Origin: Strobilurus pachycystidiatus
Lineage: Eukaryota > Basidiomycota > Agaricomycetes > Agaricales > Physalacriaceae
Direction of reading: 5' to 3'
NCBI GenBank assembly: GCA_019915135.1
Contig: JAHLMK010000032.1
Span: forward strand, 1 to 64,000
Length of the DNA: 64,000 bases
Shown here: positions 54,815 through 64,000 of the stretch, in pieces
Layout: every line of letters starts with the position of its first letter
Numbering within the stretch: position 1 is the stretch's first letter
Translations under genes and position numbers: made by a program
The notes under the pieces: model-generated
Seen by the model: the letters and a program-made list of their open reading frames with translations, nothing else
Database searches by the model: none
What the model was told of the DNA's origin: nothing

Positions 54815-56159
54815 ATGGGTACCCCCACGCTTGCTCTGCTAAAAAAGGGCCTTGCCGCCCTCAGGGATAACATTTTCTCACGCCGGGATGCCCTGAATGT
54901 TCGTCTGAAGCGGAAGGAGCGACTGTCAGATGAGGAAGAACGTTGGCTGGATACGGAAGCAAACGAGGTTGATGAGCAGCACGTGATTGACGAGCTCGAG
55001 ACTGCTTCCGACCTGAGTTGCACCCTAACGCACCTTGATGCAGATAAAATGGGCTTGGTTAAGAAGTTGAAGAGACCTGGAGAGGGTCTCAAGGAAGCTA
55101 CTGTCACCAAGGACTTGAAGAGGAAAAAAAGTGCGTAGCCAGCATGCTCCCAGCCTCATTCTTCTTATACTCGGTATCGGCATAAGTTAGTATCCCGGTC
55201 CGAGCCTCCGATCACTGCACCCGAGATACTAACTTATGCCGATACCGAGTAGTGCCCTTAGAGCCCGAGAACCAACCCACTGGCCCGCAGGGAAAGAAGG
55301 AGAAAAAGGCAAAGGCCCTAGTCTTCACGGGCAAGGAATACGCCACCCTCAAGCAGCGCATTGAGATTTTTGACTGGTATCATGCTAATGGAAAAAATCA
55401 GACAGGAACTGCCAAACACTTCGACCCCATCTACCCAAATCTCAAGATCAAACAGCCTCTCGTCTCCAACTGGGTAAAGAATGAAGCAAAGTGGCGCGAA
55501 GAATACAGCAATGCGAAGGAGAAGGGTGGAATTGCGGCGACGGCAAAAAGAACACAAACTGTTGAGCATCCAGAGGTTGACGAGATGCTGGAGTTATGGG
55601 TAGCAAGGGCAATGCGCGACAGATTCATTTAAGCGGGGAGTTGTTGCGTCAGAAATGAAGACATTTTGCCAACTTGCTGAAGATACCCGTCGACAAACAA
55701 CTCACTCTCAGTGATGGGTGGCTGTGTTCTTTCAAGAAGCGTTGTGGTCTGCGGGAGTTCAAGCGCCATGGCGAGGCAGCTTCTGTTGATCCAAAGGACG
55801 TTGAGGCTGAACGCGAGCGCATCCGTCATTTGATCTCAAAGCATGGTTACGCACTGAAGGACATCTTCAACATGAACGAGACGGGATTGTTTTGGGCATG
55901 AGCATTTTCTTCCACCATAACTTCCTTTTCTCACTCTATGGACAGCATGCCACCTGACCGCAACCTGATGGACAAGCCCATGTCTGGCGTTAAGGACAAC
56001 AAGAAGCGACTCACGTATGCATTGACCATCAACGCCAATGGCACCGAGGCGCTCACTTCATTCGTCATTGGAAAGCTGCTTGGCCTCGCGCGTTCAAGAA
56101 GAAGACTGGTGCACAGCTTGGTTTTTATTACCGCAACAACGCAAAGGCCTGGATGATTG
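54815..56159 (+). pseudogene. pogo/Tigger-type transposase, broken
   Basis: A cut-and-paste transposase of the Tc1/mariner superfamily. Exon 1 (54815-55130) gives MGTPTLALLKKGLAALRDNI and a basic end. A GT-AG intron (55131-55252) joins in phase to exon 2: YATLKQRIEIFDWYHANGKN and SNWVKNEAKWREEY (the first helix-turn-helix), then DEMLELWVARA. A small frameshift near 55610 and a TGA (55661, Trp expected) follow; then LSDGWLCSFKKRCGLREFKR (CENP-B-type second HTH) and KDIFNMNETGLFW, the first catalytic Asp region with Asn (expected DET). MPPDRNL ... RLTYALTINANGTEAL and, one frame over, FKKKTGAQLGFYYRNNAKAW follow before YR1 cuts the gene at 56160. The catalytic C-terminus is gone. Confidence 0.85.
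55170..55249. mobile_element. 80 bp foldback element inside the transposase intron
   Basis: A near-perfect inverted repeat of about 25 bp (55170-55194 against 55225-55249, starting CTCGGTATCGGC) around a ~30 nt loop, flanked by TA on both sides (55168-55169, 55250-55251). It inserted in the TA of the 3' splice site TATAG, and the duplicated TA recreates TAG immediately before exon 2. Without it the intron is about 40 nt. Confidence 0.88.
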
Positions 56160-57193
56160 AAGTAAAAGCGGATTCCAAGGGTAGGGAGCATTTTCAGAGG
56201 CCTCTGCACCTCTCACACACACTCTCATACTGTCTGAGCTCACTCAGTACAGTCTGGCACTGAGCAGCAGTGTTCTCATTGTGGTATCTCAACTTTCTCC
56301 AAATGAGCTCAAAATCATTTGGCAGTAAATTGCAAATCACAAGACATTGGTCATAGCTACCATGTTGCTGATTGCGCTCTCATGTCTCTCATGATGTTCC
56401 AGACCCATCCTATGAGTTTGGACATGTCACACCATCATGCCCATGTGTGGTATCAACCTTTCTCCAAATGAGCTCAAATGCATTTGCGAGTAATTTCCAT
56501 TTTTGGAGATGTAGCCTCATGCTACTGACTTCCTTTCTTGACCTACTAGCCTCAAGGCTATCTCCCCTACTTAGGGATGCTATCTCCAATCACAGAAGCT
56601 GTCAATCATGACAGCATCTGTCAATCATTTCCAGAAGATCACTTCTGATGCCATGTGTTAAATTACCCATATCTCAGCCATGTGACATGGAATAACTTCG
56701 CACTTTCCCAGGATCAATCTGTCATCATCTGGCCTAGGCCCAGTGCTGTCTGTCAGCTAATGCTGGGTCTAGGGCGCCCCAGAGTTGCGAGTTTGATCCC
56801 CACTGTGTTGCAGCTTGCTTCCTGCCTTCATCTTCGCATTTTGGCTCTGCAAGGTTTGCACACAGTGTCCCTCCAGTTCTGCTCACAGGAACTGATGCTC
56901 CTTTCACCAGTGTACACTTTGGACAGTCTCTAGCCCTCCCTGCTGTCTGCTACAGCTAGATCTAACTCGATCTTTCACTGCTGTCCATTGTCACTGGTAT
57001 GCTTATCCAACTTGATTTTGAGTTGATGCCTTATCTTGTGCACAGTGTCCAATCGCTGCCTGCTCCCACGCTTCCTGATAGCGTCGCACTTGGGATTCTG
57101 TGCACAGGTGTGTCCCCAGTCCACTCTTCATAGGCTACAAGCTCAATTTTGCTTCTGTGCTCAGTTTAGCTTGCTCTGCCTTTGTTTCTGCTT
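56160..57193 (+). repeat. R3: 5' terminal region of YR1
   Basis: Matches R1 and R2 at about 97% by eye until TTTGTTTCTGCTT (57193), after which R1/R2 continue with a different ~100-150 bp end and YR1 continues into gag. Internally it repeats a GGTATCAACCTTTCTCCAAA-type segment twice (with TCTCAACTTTCTCCAAATGA). Confidence 0.85.
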
Positions 57194-57240
57194 CATCACC
57201 ATTGCTCCTACCTTGCACATCGCTCTGCTCATCCATCTCA

Positions 57241-58592
57241 ATGCCCCCCATCGCTGTCTCTGAGTCCTCCCACAATGATCTCGACGTCATTGTCTCTCCT
57301 CAGGCCTTCCCTGATCCTGAGGCCTCTCCTGCGCCCCATACCATCATTCTCGCATCAAGAAGCTCAGTGAGAAGCTGCAGCTCCTTGTTACTCAGTTTTC
57401 TGATGGCACCATTGCTAACCACGCTGATTTCATGCGTCAAGCACGACTCACTGGTGCCAGCGCTCACAAGATGGCTGACTACATCGACCAAGTCATCCAG
57501 GTCATTGCTGCTCGACGCGCTGCCCGCGTTGACTCTGCACCTGCTGAGCCCACTGCCAACCCAGCCACTGTTGCTGCTTGTCAGGTTCAGGAGGAGCACC
57601 AGCGCCAGCACAAGCAGGCTGTCGAGGACGCCGCTTGGGCTGCTCTTGCTGCCAACTTGGATGCCTTTGATGCTCAGGGCAACAGAGCAGCACCCGTTGT
57701 TCCTAGTCTGAACGCCGGTCCTCTCTCCCCTGCCTTGTTTGCCAAGCTCCTTAATCCTACCTCCACTTTGGAGTCAGGGATTCCTTCCTCCATTCTTGCT
57801 GCAGCTCCTCATCTTGCGCAGCTCTCCTCCTTGTCTGATCTCTCTCCACATCTACAAGAGACAGACCGCCTCCGCAGACTCTTTAGAGCAGACAAGGATG
57901 CAGATGCTGTCGCAGACCTTCTCCGTTCCCTCTCTCATCCTGATCCATTTGCCCATTCTTTGTGGCGTCTCATTGTCCAAGATCTTTATGTTGACTTTGA
58001 GAAACTCCTTGCTTCCTTTGGGTTTCACCCATCTCATCATGATGATGAACCCAAGGATTTTGGAGGTGGTTATGCTCTTGTGCGCAAGGACCACGTCTCT
58101 GCACGTCGGTTCCTTTCCACAGAGTCAGACTGGACCCGCTGCTTTGATGCATGGTCTCGAGGTATTCTCCTTGTCTACCCTCACCAAAACAAGAAGTTGG
58201 AGAAGTACAGAGCCATTGTGGTGGAGATGTTCTGTGCTTCTGAACTAGATCTTTCATTTCCTATCCGCTTTGATTGTCAGACTTGTGAACGTTATGCCAA
58301 GTCTCCTTTTGAGCTGCATGACCGGTCTCAACTTCATTTCCCTATGCTTTCTGAAATGCTTTGCTCTCGAGGCAGCCCATCTGCGCTTAAGCGCCCTGCA
58401 GCTACTTCAGCTCAGGAGTCGTCTCCCAAGCGTCAGAGGGTTATTTGTCAGAACTGGAATCTGGGGAATTGTCCCAAGACTCCTTGTGCTTTCAAGAGGA
58501 TTCATGGCACCTGTTCTGAATGCGGCGGCAAGCATCCCGCTCGTGACAAAGAACAGTGCCTTGTCCTCCTCAATGCCCGACGAGCAGTTTAA
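57241..58592 (+). pseudogene. YR1 gag
   Basis: Probable start MPPIAVSESSHNDLDVIVSP at 57241; a one-base frameshift near 57337 moves to RIKKLSEKLQLLVTQFSDGT, then a long open frame (RQARLTGASAHKMADYIDQV ...) to TAA 58590. Near the C-terminus ICQNWNLGNCPKTPCAFKRI then HGTCSECGGKHPARDKEQC is a CCCH-like plus CxxC...HxxC zinc motif typical of Gag proteins of fungal YR retrotransposons. It would package the RNA. Confidence 0.78.
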
Positions 58593-59426
58593 AAGCTTAT
58601 CTGGCTTAAAGCGGAAGGCAGAAGATGAGCAGTCTGCACCGCGTTTCAAAAGAGGCTATGTTTTTACCTCCAATGTATCATCAGAATCCAAAGCTCCTCC
58701 GAGCATTTCTTCCACTTATACTGCTCCTCCTCTGCCTAGACCACCTCAGCAGATCCTAGATGATCCACAGATCCAAGCCTCGCTTGCAGCTGTTACGGAT
58801 TACATCTGTGTTGATACTCCTTTCAATGTTGACCGCATTGAGCACTTGTTGACCAAACATCCTAACCGTCCATTTGTTGATCCTGTCATTTGCTCTCTCC
58901 GTGAAGGTTTCTGGCCTTTCCATGATGGAGAATGGGAAGCTCATTTCAAAGAGCGCTATGATAACTATGCCACAGAGGCTCAAGATCTTGCAGAACTTTG
59001 AGTTTATAGAGATCAAGAGCTTGCAGCTGGTCGCTGGTCTCCAGCTCTTCCAGAGAACTTTGTACTTCTTCCTGGCATGCGCATTTCTCCCATATTTGTT
59101 GTCTGGCAGAAAGGCAAACCTTGTGTTGTCATGGATCATACTGGCAATGGTCTCAATGATGGCATATTCAGAGAGGATGCCAAAGTGCGCTATGATGATA
59201 TGCATTCATTTGGTCAACTTCTCAATGATGTGCTCAAAGCACATCCAAATGAGGAACTGTTGCTCTTCAAGAGTGATGTATCCAAAGCATTCCTCAACCT
59301 TCCTGCCCATCCCATTTGGCAACTTCATCAAGTGGTCACTGTAGATGGCAGATACCACATTGTGCGCCGTCTCATTCTGGGAACTCGTGCTTCTCCTCGC
59401 TGTTGGTGTTCATTCTCTGGATTTCT
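58573..59426 (+). pseudogene. YR1 pol, N-terminal part: RT fingers and palm
   Basis: Overlaps gag by 20 nt. An N-terminal leader (LKRKAEDEQSAPRFKRGYVF) precedes HLLTKHPNRPFVDPVICSLR then EGFWPF, a conserved pre-RT motif. In-frame TGA at 58999 (AEL-stop-VYRDQELAAGRW), most simply CGA to TGA. RT: PENFVLLPGMRISPIFVVWQ, KPCVVMDHTGNGLND, FKSDVSKAFLNLPAHPIWQL, RRLILGTRASPRCWCSFSG. The frame is interrupted by YR2 at 59427 and continues in phase at 62537. Confidence 0.88.
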
Positions 59427-59694
59427 GTTAGCTGAGACTACGTGAGCTTGCGAACGGCTAGGATAAGCGTTGGATAAGGTAACCAGAACAACGAGACATT
59501 AGATCTCGCACATACCTTAGAATCAGGATGGGCAAGTCGACAGTGAGCACGGCGCAAGAGTTGCCGGTGCCGACTGCCACATTGAGCGAGATCACGTGCG
59601 CGTCCGAGAACTTCTTCTCTCGTCGCGTCCATCACCTCGGTCGACAGAGCGCCCGCAAAGCACGACACTCTGCTGCTGCAGAAAATTTCTCTGC
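59427..59694 (+). repeat. YR2 repeat A1
   Basis: 268 bp, starts GTTAGCTGAGACTACG, ends TTCTCTGC; same length as A2. Confidence 0.92.
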
Positions 59695-59718
59695 TTTCTT
59701 TGCTTTCATCTGTCTTCT

Positions 59719-61176
59719 ATGTCTCTTCTTCCCAATGCCGGAATCCCTGCTCCAATCCCTGACTCCTTCCCATTTGACGACTGGGTGACCCCTCCACCAA
59801 TAATGGACCCGGCTCAGCGCGACCTCAGGACTCGCAACAAGCACAACGTCCTGGTAGAGCTTCACAACCAGACGAGCATCGACCAGACTCTCCTCTGCCG
59901 CGATTTCAGAAGCGCAAATCCGGACGTTGTGCAGAAATTGCGGGCCTGCTATGCCTACACGGAGAGCGATGTCGAGAGCATGGTCACCAGTCAGGCTGTG
60001 CTGGACATGGTTGGACCACTCCCGCTCTTCATGCTCATGGAGATAGAACGCCGTCGCACCATCCGAACGGCCGCATTGACTGTAGCGGGAGCCGCCAGCG
60101 ATACCACTACCAAAGCCAAGTCCTTCCTGGGCTCCAAAGTCCTTGACACACCTATCCTTCGCATTGCAGGACAGAAAGTGGCCGTCACCATCCCTCGTAT
60201 CATCCTTGTCTCACTCTTCCACGACCTCCACATCCCCCTCCCTTACTTCTCAGACAAGCACCTCGACTTCATCTCATATCACCTACATGAACTCGACACA
60301 AAATTGTTCAAACCCGAGCCTACAGCCGAGGACCTGAAGCCAAGCAGCATCTTTGTCTTTGACATGGCGAAGATGTTTGAGCGCGCAGGATGGGGTGGGG
60401 ACGAGCACCACTCCTGTCTGTCGCCACTTGGCTGGCAGGGCGCTATGCGCAACATGCAGGAAGCACTTGCGCTGGTGTCTGAACCCATTGCGAAATCGCG
60501 GGCAGCGGGGAGAGAGAATATGGCAGAGCAGTTCGGTCTGCACCTCAACTTTTTCCTCTGTTATGGGGATTTCGAAGAGAACTACCCTCATTGGTACGCG
60601 TTCGAGCTAGAGGCTCGCAAGGACATCTTACGGAAGTTTTTGTTTGATCGTGATATTTACGCTTCAAAGGTTGACTCAATCCTACGTGCAAAGGAGGCAG
60701 CAGTTTCTTTTGGGAGGCTTTCGGAGCCGTACTGGGGCGTCTCGAGCCCATATAAACGGTCGTTGGATTCTGATCTTCGGGACACTGCGACCAAAGCACC
60801 TTGCATTGGTAGTGGCGGTACTATACATTCCCCGTCTACCTCCTCCGCCCATCTCTCTTCTGGTCATACCCCATCGATCCCCAAGCAGATGATCTGTGTC
60901 GCCTGCGGTGGTCCTCATATGCTCAAGGACCATCCTAGTGGCGCAACCATCTTCCTCAACGGGAAACCTTGCTTTGCAGTCCTTTGTGACGGGCTTCTCT
61001 TTGTTACAAGGTCGTTGAACACCCCCGAGCACCAGAGGATTTGTGTAGGCTTTAATCTTGTTGCCGGTTGCCAGACTCGGCATGACAGGAACATTGCACA
61101 TGTTTGCAGCTTCTGTGGACAGGAGCATGCAGCGCTGTCTAGAAATCCTCCTTGCCCCCGTTTTGCCGCTGCATAA
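59719..61176 (+). CDS. YR2 Gag-like protein
   Basis: Open frame of 485 codons from MSLLPNAGIPAPIPDSFPFD (ATG 59719, the first ATG downstream of repeat A1; the frame is open further upstream through A1). Helical central part (TSQAVLDMVGPLPLFMLMEI, FDMAKMFERAGWGGDEHHSC). The C-terminus has two zinc-knuckle-like clusters: QMICVACGGPHMLKDHPSG and ICVGFNLVAGCQTRHDRNIA followed by HVCSFCGQEHAALSRNPPC. The last resembles the nucleocapsid end of YR1 Gag (CQNWNLGNC...CSECGGKHPA), so a Gag function is inferred. It is the only complete long protein frame of the window without a stop or frameshift, which suggests YR2 inserted recently or that the protein is selected. Confidence 0.75.
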   Translation: MSLLPNAGIPAPIPDSFPFDDWVTPPPIMDPAQRDLRTRNKHNVLVELHNQTSIDQTLLCRDFRSANPDVVQKLRACYAYTESDVESMVTSQAVLDMVGPLPLFMLMEIERRRTIRTAALTVAGAASDTTTKAKSFLGSKVLDTPILRIAGQKVAVTIPRIILVSLFHDLHIPLPYFSDKHLDFISYHLHELDTKLFKPEPTAEDLKPSSIFVFDMAKMFERAGWGGDEHHSCLSPLGWQGAMRNMQEALALVSEPIAKSRAAGRENMAEQFGLHLNFFLCYGDFEENYPHWYAFELEARKDILRKFLFDRDIYASKVDSILRAKEAAVSFGRLSEPYWGVSSPYKRSLDSDLRDTATKAPCIGSGGTIHSPSTSSAHLSSGHTPSIPKQMICVACGGPHMLKDHPSGATIFLNGKPCFAVLCDGLLFVTRSLNTPEHQRICVGFNLVAGCQTRHDRNIAHVCSFCGQEHAALSRNPPCPRFAAA

Positions 61177-61370
61177 ATTTGAGAGCCTTTGTTACATTAC
61201 TATATCCGAATTCAGCGTTGATACCAATTGGTTCACTTTTAGGACGTTCCAAATATTTAAGCGCAAAGAATCTTGTGAGTTTTCATTCTGTTCTTGTTCT
61301 TTTTACCCCTACACTTCCACTATGTCGTTTTCAATGGTTTGGGTTTTGTCCACCATTCTTCAGACACATT

Positions 61371-61612
61371 TGAGCATGTTCCAGAGGGGACATGTTCTAC
61401 ATCTTTTCCAGGCGTGTTCCAGAGGGAGCACGTTCTGTTTCAGCGGGCATGTTCCAGAGGGAGCATGTTCTGTTCTACCAGACGTGTTCCAGAGGGTTCA
61501 CGTTCTGCATCATCAGGCGTGCTCCAGAGGGAGCACGTTCTGTATCACCGGACATGCTCCAGAGAGGGCATGTCCAACTTCCCTCAGACGTGCTTCAGAG
61601 GGAGCACGTCAG
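61371..61612 (+). repeat. Array of seven covarying hairpins in YR2
   Basis: Seven units spaced 35-38 bp (stems begin 61375, 61413, 61448, 61483, 61518, 61553, 61589). Each reads C(A/G)TGNTCC-AGAG-GGAGCA(T/C)G and can pair over 8 bp or more. The second stem base varies A or G together with its partner T or C in all seven; other changes are mostly T-A/T-G/C-G exchanges. Unit 4 has two mismatches. It lies between the ORF and B1. Confidence 0.88.
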
Positions 61613-61723
61613 ATTATTTCCTTCGCATTGCTCTATGTGGGGTTTCGGGCGGGTTTCAGTCAGCGCAGTTCCATCAAAAGCCCTTCAGCGAGCACCAAGG
61701 CGCTCTGGGAGCTATGCTCTGTG

Positions 61724-61977
61724 TGGTATGCTTGGGCTTTCCGTGGAACCTTCCTGGAACCCATTCTCCTTGTGTACTGGTTTCGGCACTCACCCACTAG
61801 GAAGTGTCGCGAAGAGAACATTCAGTTGTCCCTCCCGCTCTTCATCAATCCGGGTCAGCCGCCGCAAGGCGGCGGCGGTGTCAATTCCATCGACAAACCA
61901 CTCATTCTAGGAATGTTTCACTAATTAACCAATTGAGCGCCACGGACGCGCACATTGTCTTACATGGTTACCTTATT
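61724..61977 (+). repeat. YR2 repeat B1
   Basis: 254 bp, from TGGTATGCTTGGG to TTACCTTATT. Contains the near-palindrome CAGCCGCCGCAAGGCGGCGG. Confidence 0.92.
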
Positions 61978-62245
61978 GTTAGCTGAGACTACGTGAGCTT
62001 GCGAACGGCTAGGATAAGCATTGGATAAGGTAACCAGAACAACGAGACATTAGATCTCGCACATACCTTAGAATCAGGATGGGCACGTCGACAGTGAGCA
62101 CAGCGCAAGAGTTGCCGGTGCCGACTGCCACATTGAGCAAGATCGCGTGCGCGTCCGAGAACTTCTTCTCTCGTCGCGTCCATCACCTCAGTCGACAGAG
62201 CGCCCGCGAAGCACGACACTCTGCTGCTGCAGAAAATTTCTCTGC
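61978..62245 (+). repeat. YR2 repeat A2
   Basis: 268 bp second copy of A1, directly abutting B1 (CCTTATT|GTTAGC), so the B1-A2 junction equals the joint of the element's two ends. Confidence 0.92.
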
Positions 62246-62282
62246 CCCACCCACCATCCCTTCAGTTTAAGATTAGCACGCT

Positions 62283-62536
62283 TGGTATGCTTGGGCTTTC
62301 CGTGGAACCTTCTTGGAACCCATTCTCCTTGTGTACTGGTTTCGGCACTCACCCACTAGAAAGTGTCGCGAAGGGAACATCCAGTTGTCCCTCCCGCTCT
62401 TCATCAATCCGGGTCAGCCGCCGCAAGGCGGCGGCGGTGTCAATTCCATCGACAAACCATTCATTCTAGGAATGTTTCACTAATTAACCAATTGAGCGCC
62501 ACGGACGCGCACATAGTCTTACATGGGTTCCTTATT
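62283..62536 (+). repeat. YR2 repeat B2
   Basis: 254 bp second copy of B1; its end TTCCTTATT is the right terminus of YR2, directly followed by YR1 sequence CAACTGG. Confidence 0.92.
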
Positions 62537-63536
62537 CAACTGGATAGCTTGGGAACTTGGAGTCATTGGTCTTCATGACTATATGGATGACTTCTTTGGC
62601 TGGGATTTCAAGCGCAATCTTGTTATGTTTCATGGCAAACTGCGTCCCCATCGTCAAGTTCAACTTCTTGTCTTTTGGGATCTCATTGGTTGTCCATATG
62701 ATGACAAGAAGCAGGAGCATGGAGTCACGCTCAAAATCATTGACTTCTGGGTTGATATCCATTCTGGTTCTATCTCTCTCTCTCCAGATTCTCTTGACTC
62801 TATGATTACTTCAATCAATGAGTTCTTGGGACAACCCAAGCCTCCTCTTCAGCAATGGCAGCAACTTGCTGGTTACCTGAATTGGACTCTCAATGTCTTG
62901 CCCTGGGCACGCCCAGCTCTCACAGAGCTCTATCGCAAGATGAGCGGCAAGACCATCCGCTTCAAAGGCATTCCACTCAATGCTGAGGTCAAGCAGGACC
63001 TTAGTTGGTTTGTCAAAGTTGCGAAGGATTGCATTGGCATTCGCTTTGTTGATGCTCAATCTTGGAGTGATGATGAGGCAGATTTCATTGGCTGGACAGA
63101 TGCTAGCAATTCTGGCCTTGCATTTGTATATGCAGGCAATGGCTTTGCTTATCAGCTTAAGACTATCATGGGAGTGGACACATTCTTCCGTAAACTTCTT
63201 GCTATTCTCTGTCTCATCCACCATGTTGCCTCATTCAAGATTCCTCCTCGTCGCATTCTGATCCATTCAGACAGCATGGATTCAGTTGCAGTTTTCAACT
63301 CCTTGTCTGCATCTCAATCATCACACAATGCTATTCTGTTGGCAATTGCTGATATTGTGCTGCGCACAGGCATTGATGTGCAAGTTAGACACATCCCTGG
63401 AGTTGACAACATCATGGCAGATTTGTTGTCTCGCCTTCTGTTTGATGATTTTTCCAAACAGTTTCCCTCCTACCGCGTCTGCACATTCCAGCCCCAAAGA
63501 GAGCTGGTTCCGGCGCGATGGAGAGAGTGCTTTTAG
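62537..63536 (+). pseudogene. YR1 pol, C-terminal part: RT active site and RNase H
   Basis: Joining 59426 to 62537 gives ...CSFSGFLNWIAWELGVIGLH in one frame. RT active site: LHDYMDDFFGWDF (near 62580). Then TIRFKGIPLNAEVKQDLSWF and RNase H: DFIGWTDASNSGLAFVYAGN (Asp), RKLLAILCLIHHVASF, RILIHSDSMDSVAVFNSLSA (Asp), VRHIPGVDNIMADLLSRLLF (Asp). This is the RT-RNase H arrangement of DIRS-like elements. Ends at TAG 63534, overlapping the recombinase frame. Confidence 0.9.
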
Positions 63537-64000
63537 AGGCCTTGGACGAGAGGAGAAAGACTGATCCCTCTCGCCCACCTATGAACTTGAAGAAACTAGA
63601 TGACTTAGTCTTGTATCTACAAGTCCATGCAATTGAGAAGTCCACTCGTTAAAACTATGCTACTAGTGCTAGAGATTATGCTAGATTCTGTCACAACCAC
63701 AGCCTTCTTCTGAATCCCACTCCAGAAACTCTATCTCGCTATATTGCTTATACTTCTCAATTCATTGCCTCTGGCTCCAAATATCTTTTTGAAGCACGTC
63801 ACTTTTTCAAGGAGTTCTATCCCTCATTTACTGAAGCTCGAGCTTCTGCTCTAGTGCAAGCTACTATCAGAGGAGCCAAAAAGATCAGAGCCGATCCAGT
63901 GAAGCGCAAACCACCTCTGCGCACTTCTCATCTGCAACTCTTTGTTGATACTGCAAATGCAACTTTGAGCTATGATGATCTTTTCTTTATCACTCTTATG
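63518..64000 (+). pseudogene. YR1 tyrosine recombinase, N-terminal part (incomplete)
   Basis: Starts MERVLLEALDERRKTD at 63518. It has a SAM-like core-binding region: NLKKLDDLVLYLQVHAIEKS, TAA at 63650 (CAA expected), NYATSARDYARFCHNHSLLL, PTPETLSRYIAYTSQFIASG, FFKEFYPSFTEARASALVQA, and the start of the catalytic domain KRKPPLRTSHLQLFVDTANA. The catalytic Arg-His-Arg-Tyr lie beyond the window. It would integrate circular cDNA without target duplication. Confidence 0.82.

Larger units (their letters stand above)
59427..62536 (+). mobile_element. YR2: gag-only Ngaro-like element with split direct repeats
   Basis: 3110 bp inserted into YR1 pol. Structure A1 (59427-59694) - ORF - hairpin array - B1 (61724-61977) - A2 (61978-62245) - 37 bp - B2 (62283-62536). 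A1/A2 are both 268 bp, B1/B2 both 254 bp, each pair about 97-98% identical by eye. This A1...B1-A2-B2 order is the split-direct-repeat signature of Ngaro/PAT YR retrotransposons. There is no target duplication: deleting 59427-62536 exactly restores the YR1 frame, and the YR1 copy near 20440 shows the empty site. No RT or recombinase, so it must be mobilised in trans. Confidence 0.9.
56160..64000 (+). mobile_element. YR (DIRS/Ngaro-type) retrotransposon YR1, runs off the window
   Basis: Starts with the R3 terminal sequence (AAGTAAAAGCGG) inside the transposase pseudogene, with no visible target duplication. It then carries gag, an RT-RNase H pol and a tyrosine recombinase in the order of DIRS/Ngaro elements, and lacks protease and DDE integrase. 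The right end lies beyond 64000. The YR2 element (59427-62536) splits its pol. Defects: one gag frameshift, TGA at 58999, and TAA at 63650. Confidence 0.9.

Noticed and set aside
61058..61924. 288-codon frame across the hairpin array
   Set aside because: All three plus frames are open there because the array units lack stop codons; the frame overlaps the end of the Gag ORF and enters repeat B1.
61978..62536. A second, internally deleted YR2 copy in tandem
   Set aside because: The A1-B1-A2-B2 order with equal repeat lengths is the normal anatomy of a single Ngaro-type element, a simpler explanation.

Overview
This 64 kb window is a heterochromatin-like block of transposable elements (TEs) inserted into one another. 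I found no gene I would defend as a functional host gene. The mix of Ty3/gypsy chromoviruses, a DUF6570-type Helitron, tyrosine-recombinase (YR, DIRS/Ngaro-type) retrotransposons, pogo and hAT elements, a LINE remnant and a short GT-AG intron points to a filamentous fungus, most likely an agaricomycete basidiomycete. That assignment is inference from element types only.

Layout. 0-7.1 kb: a nest of solo LTRs (LTR-A in LTR-A, with LTR-B, a hAT miniature element and a pogo-like element inside), then an LTR of another family (LTR-Y) holding an inverted relative. 7.8-14.9 kb (- strand): a decayed Helitron with DUF6570, HUH Rep, PIF1-type helicase and a USP-like cysteine-peptidase domain, cut by a 255 bp TA-flanked element. 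15.4-15.9 kb: a 39 bp minisatellite. 16-20 kb: unassigned sequence with a LINE RNase H remnant. 20.0-31.4 kb: a YR retrotransposon fragment split by a Ty3/gypsy element (G1), which carries a hAT miniature element in its reverse transcriptase and an unrecognised third ORF in the env position. 31.4-33.9 kb: a 1.1 kb repeat (R1) and an LTR-Y fragment split by LTR-A. 34.1-40.5 kb (- strand): a structurally complete Ty3/gypsy (G2) with 474 bp LTRs and a CTCTA duplication. 40.5-42.5 kb: a C24 tract, G-rich tandem repeats and a degenerate dispersed repeat. 43.1-46.7 kb: a complex satellite-like region with a period of about 115 bp. 47.3-54.6 kb: a 5'-truncated Ty3/gypsy (G3) whose protease gene holds a solo LTR-A, itself split by another 1.1 kb repeat (R2). 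54.8-56.2 kb: a pogo/Tigger transposase pseudogene. 56.2-64.0 kb: a YR retrotransposon (YR1: gag, RT, RNase H, start of the recombinase) whose RT is split by a second, gag-only YR element (YR2) with A1-B1-A2-B2 split direct repeats and an array of seven covarying hairpins.

Many boundaries are firm because target duplications, or restoration of a reading frame after removal of the insert, are directly visible. Most in-frame stops are explained by single C-to-T or G-to-A transitions. Family names come from motifs read by eye; no database search was possible.
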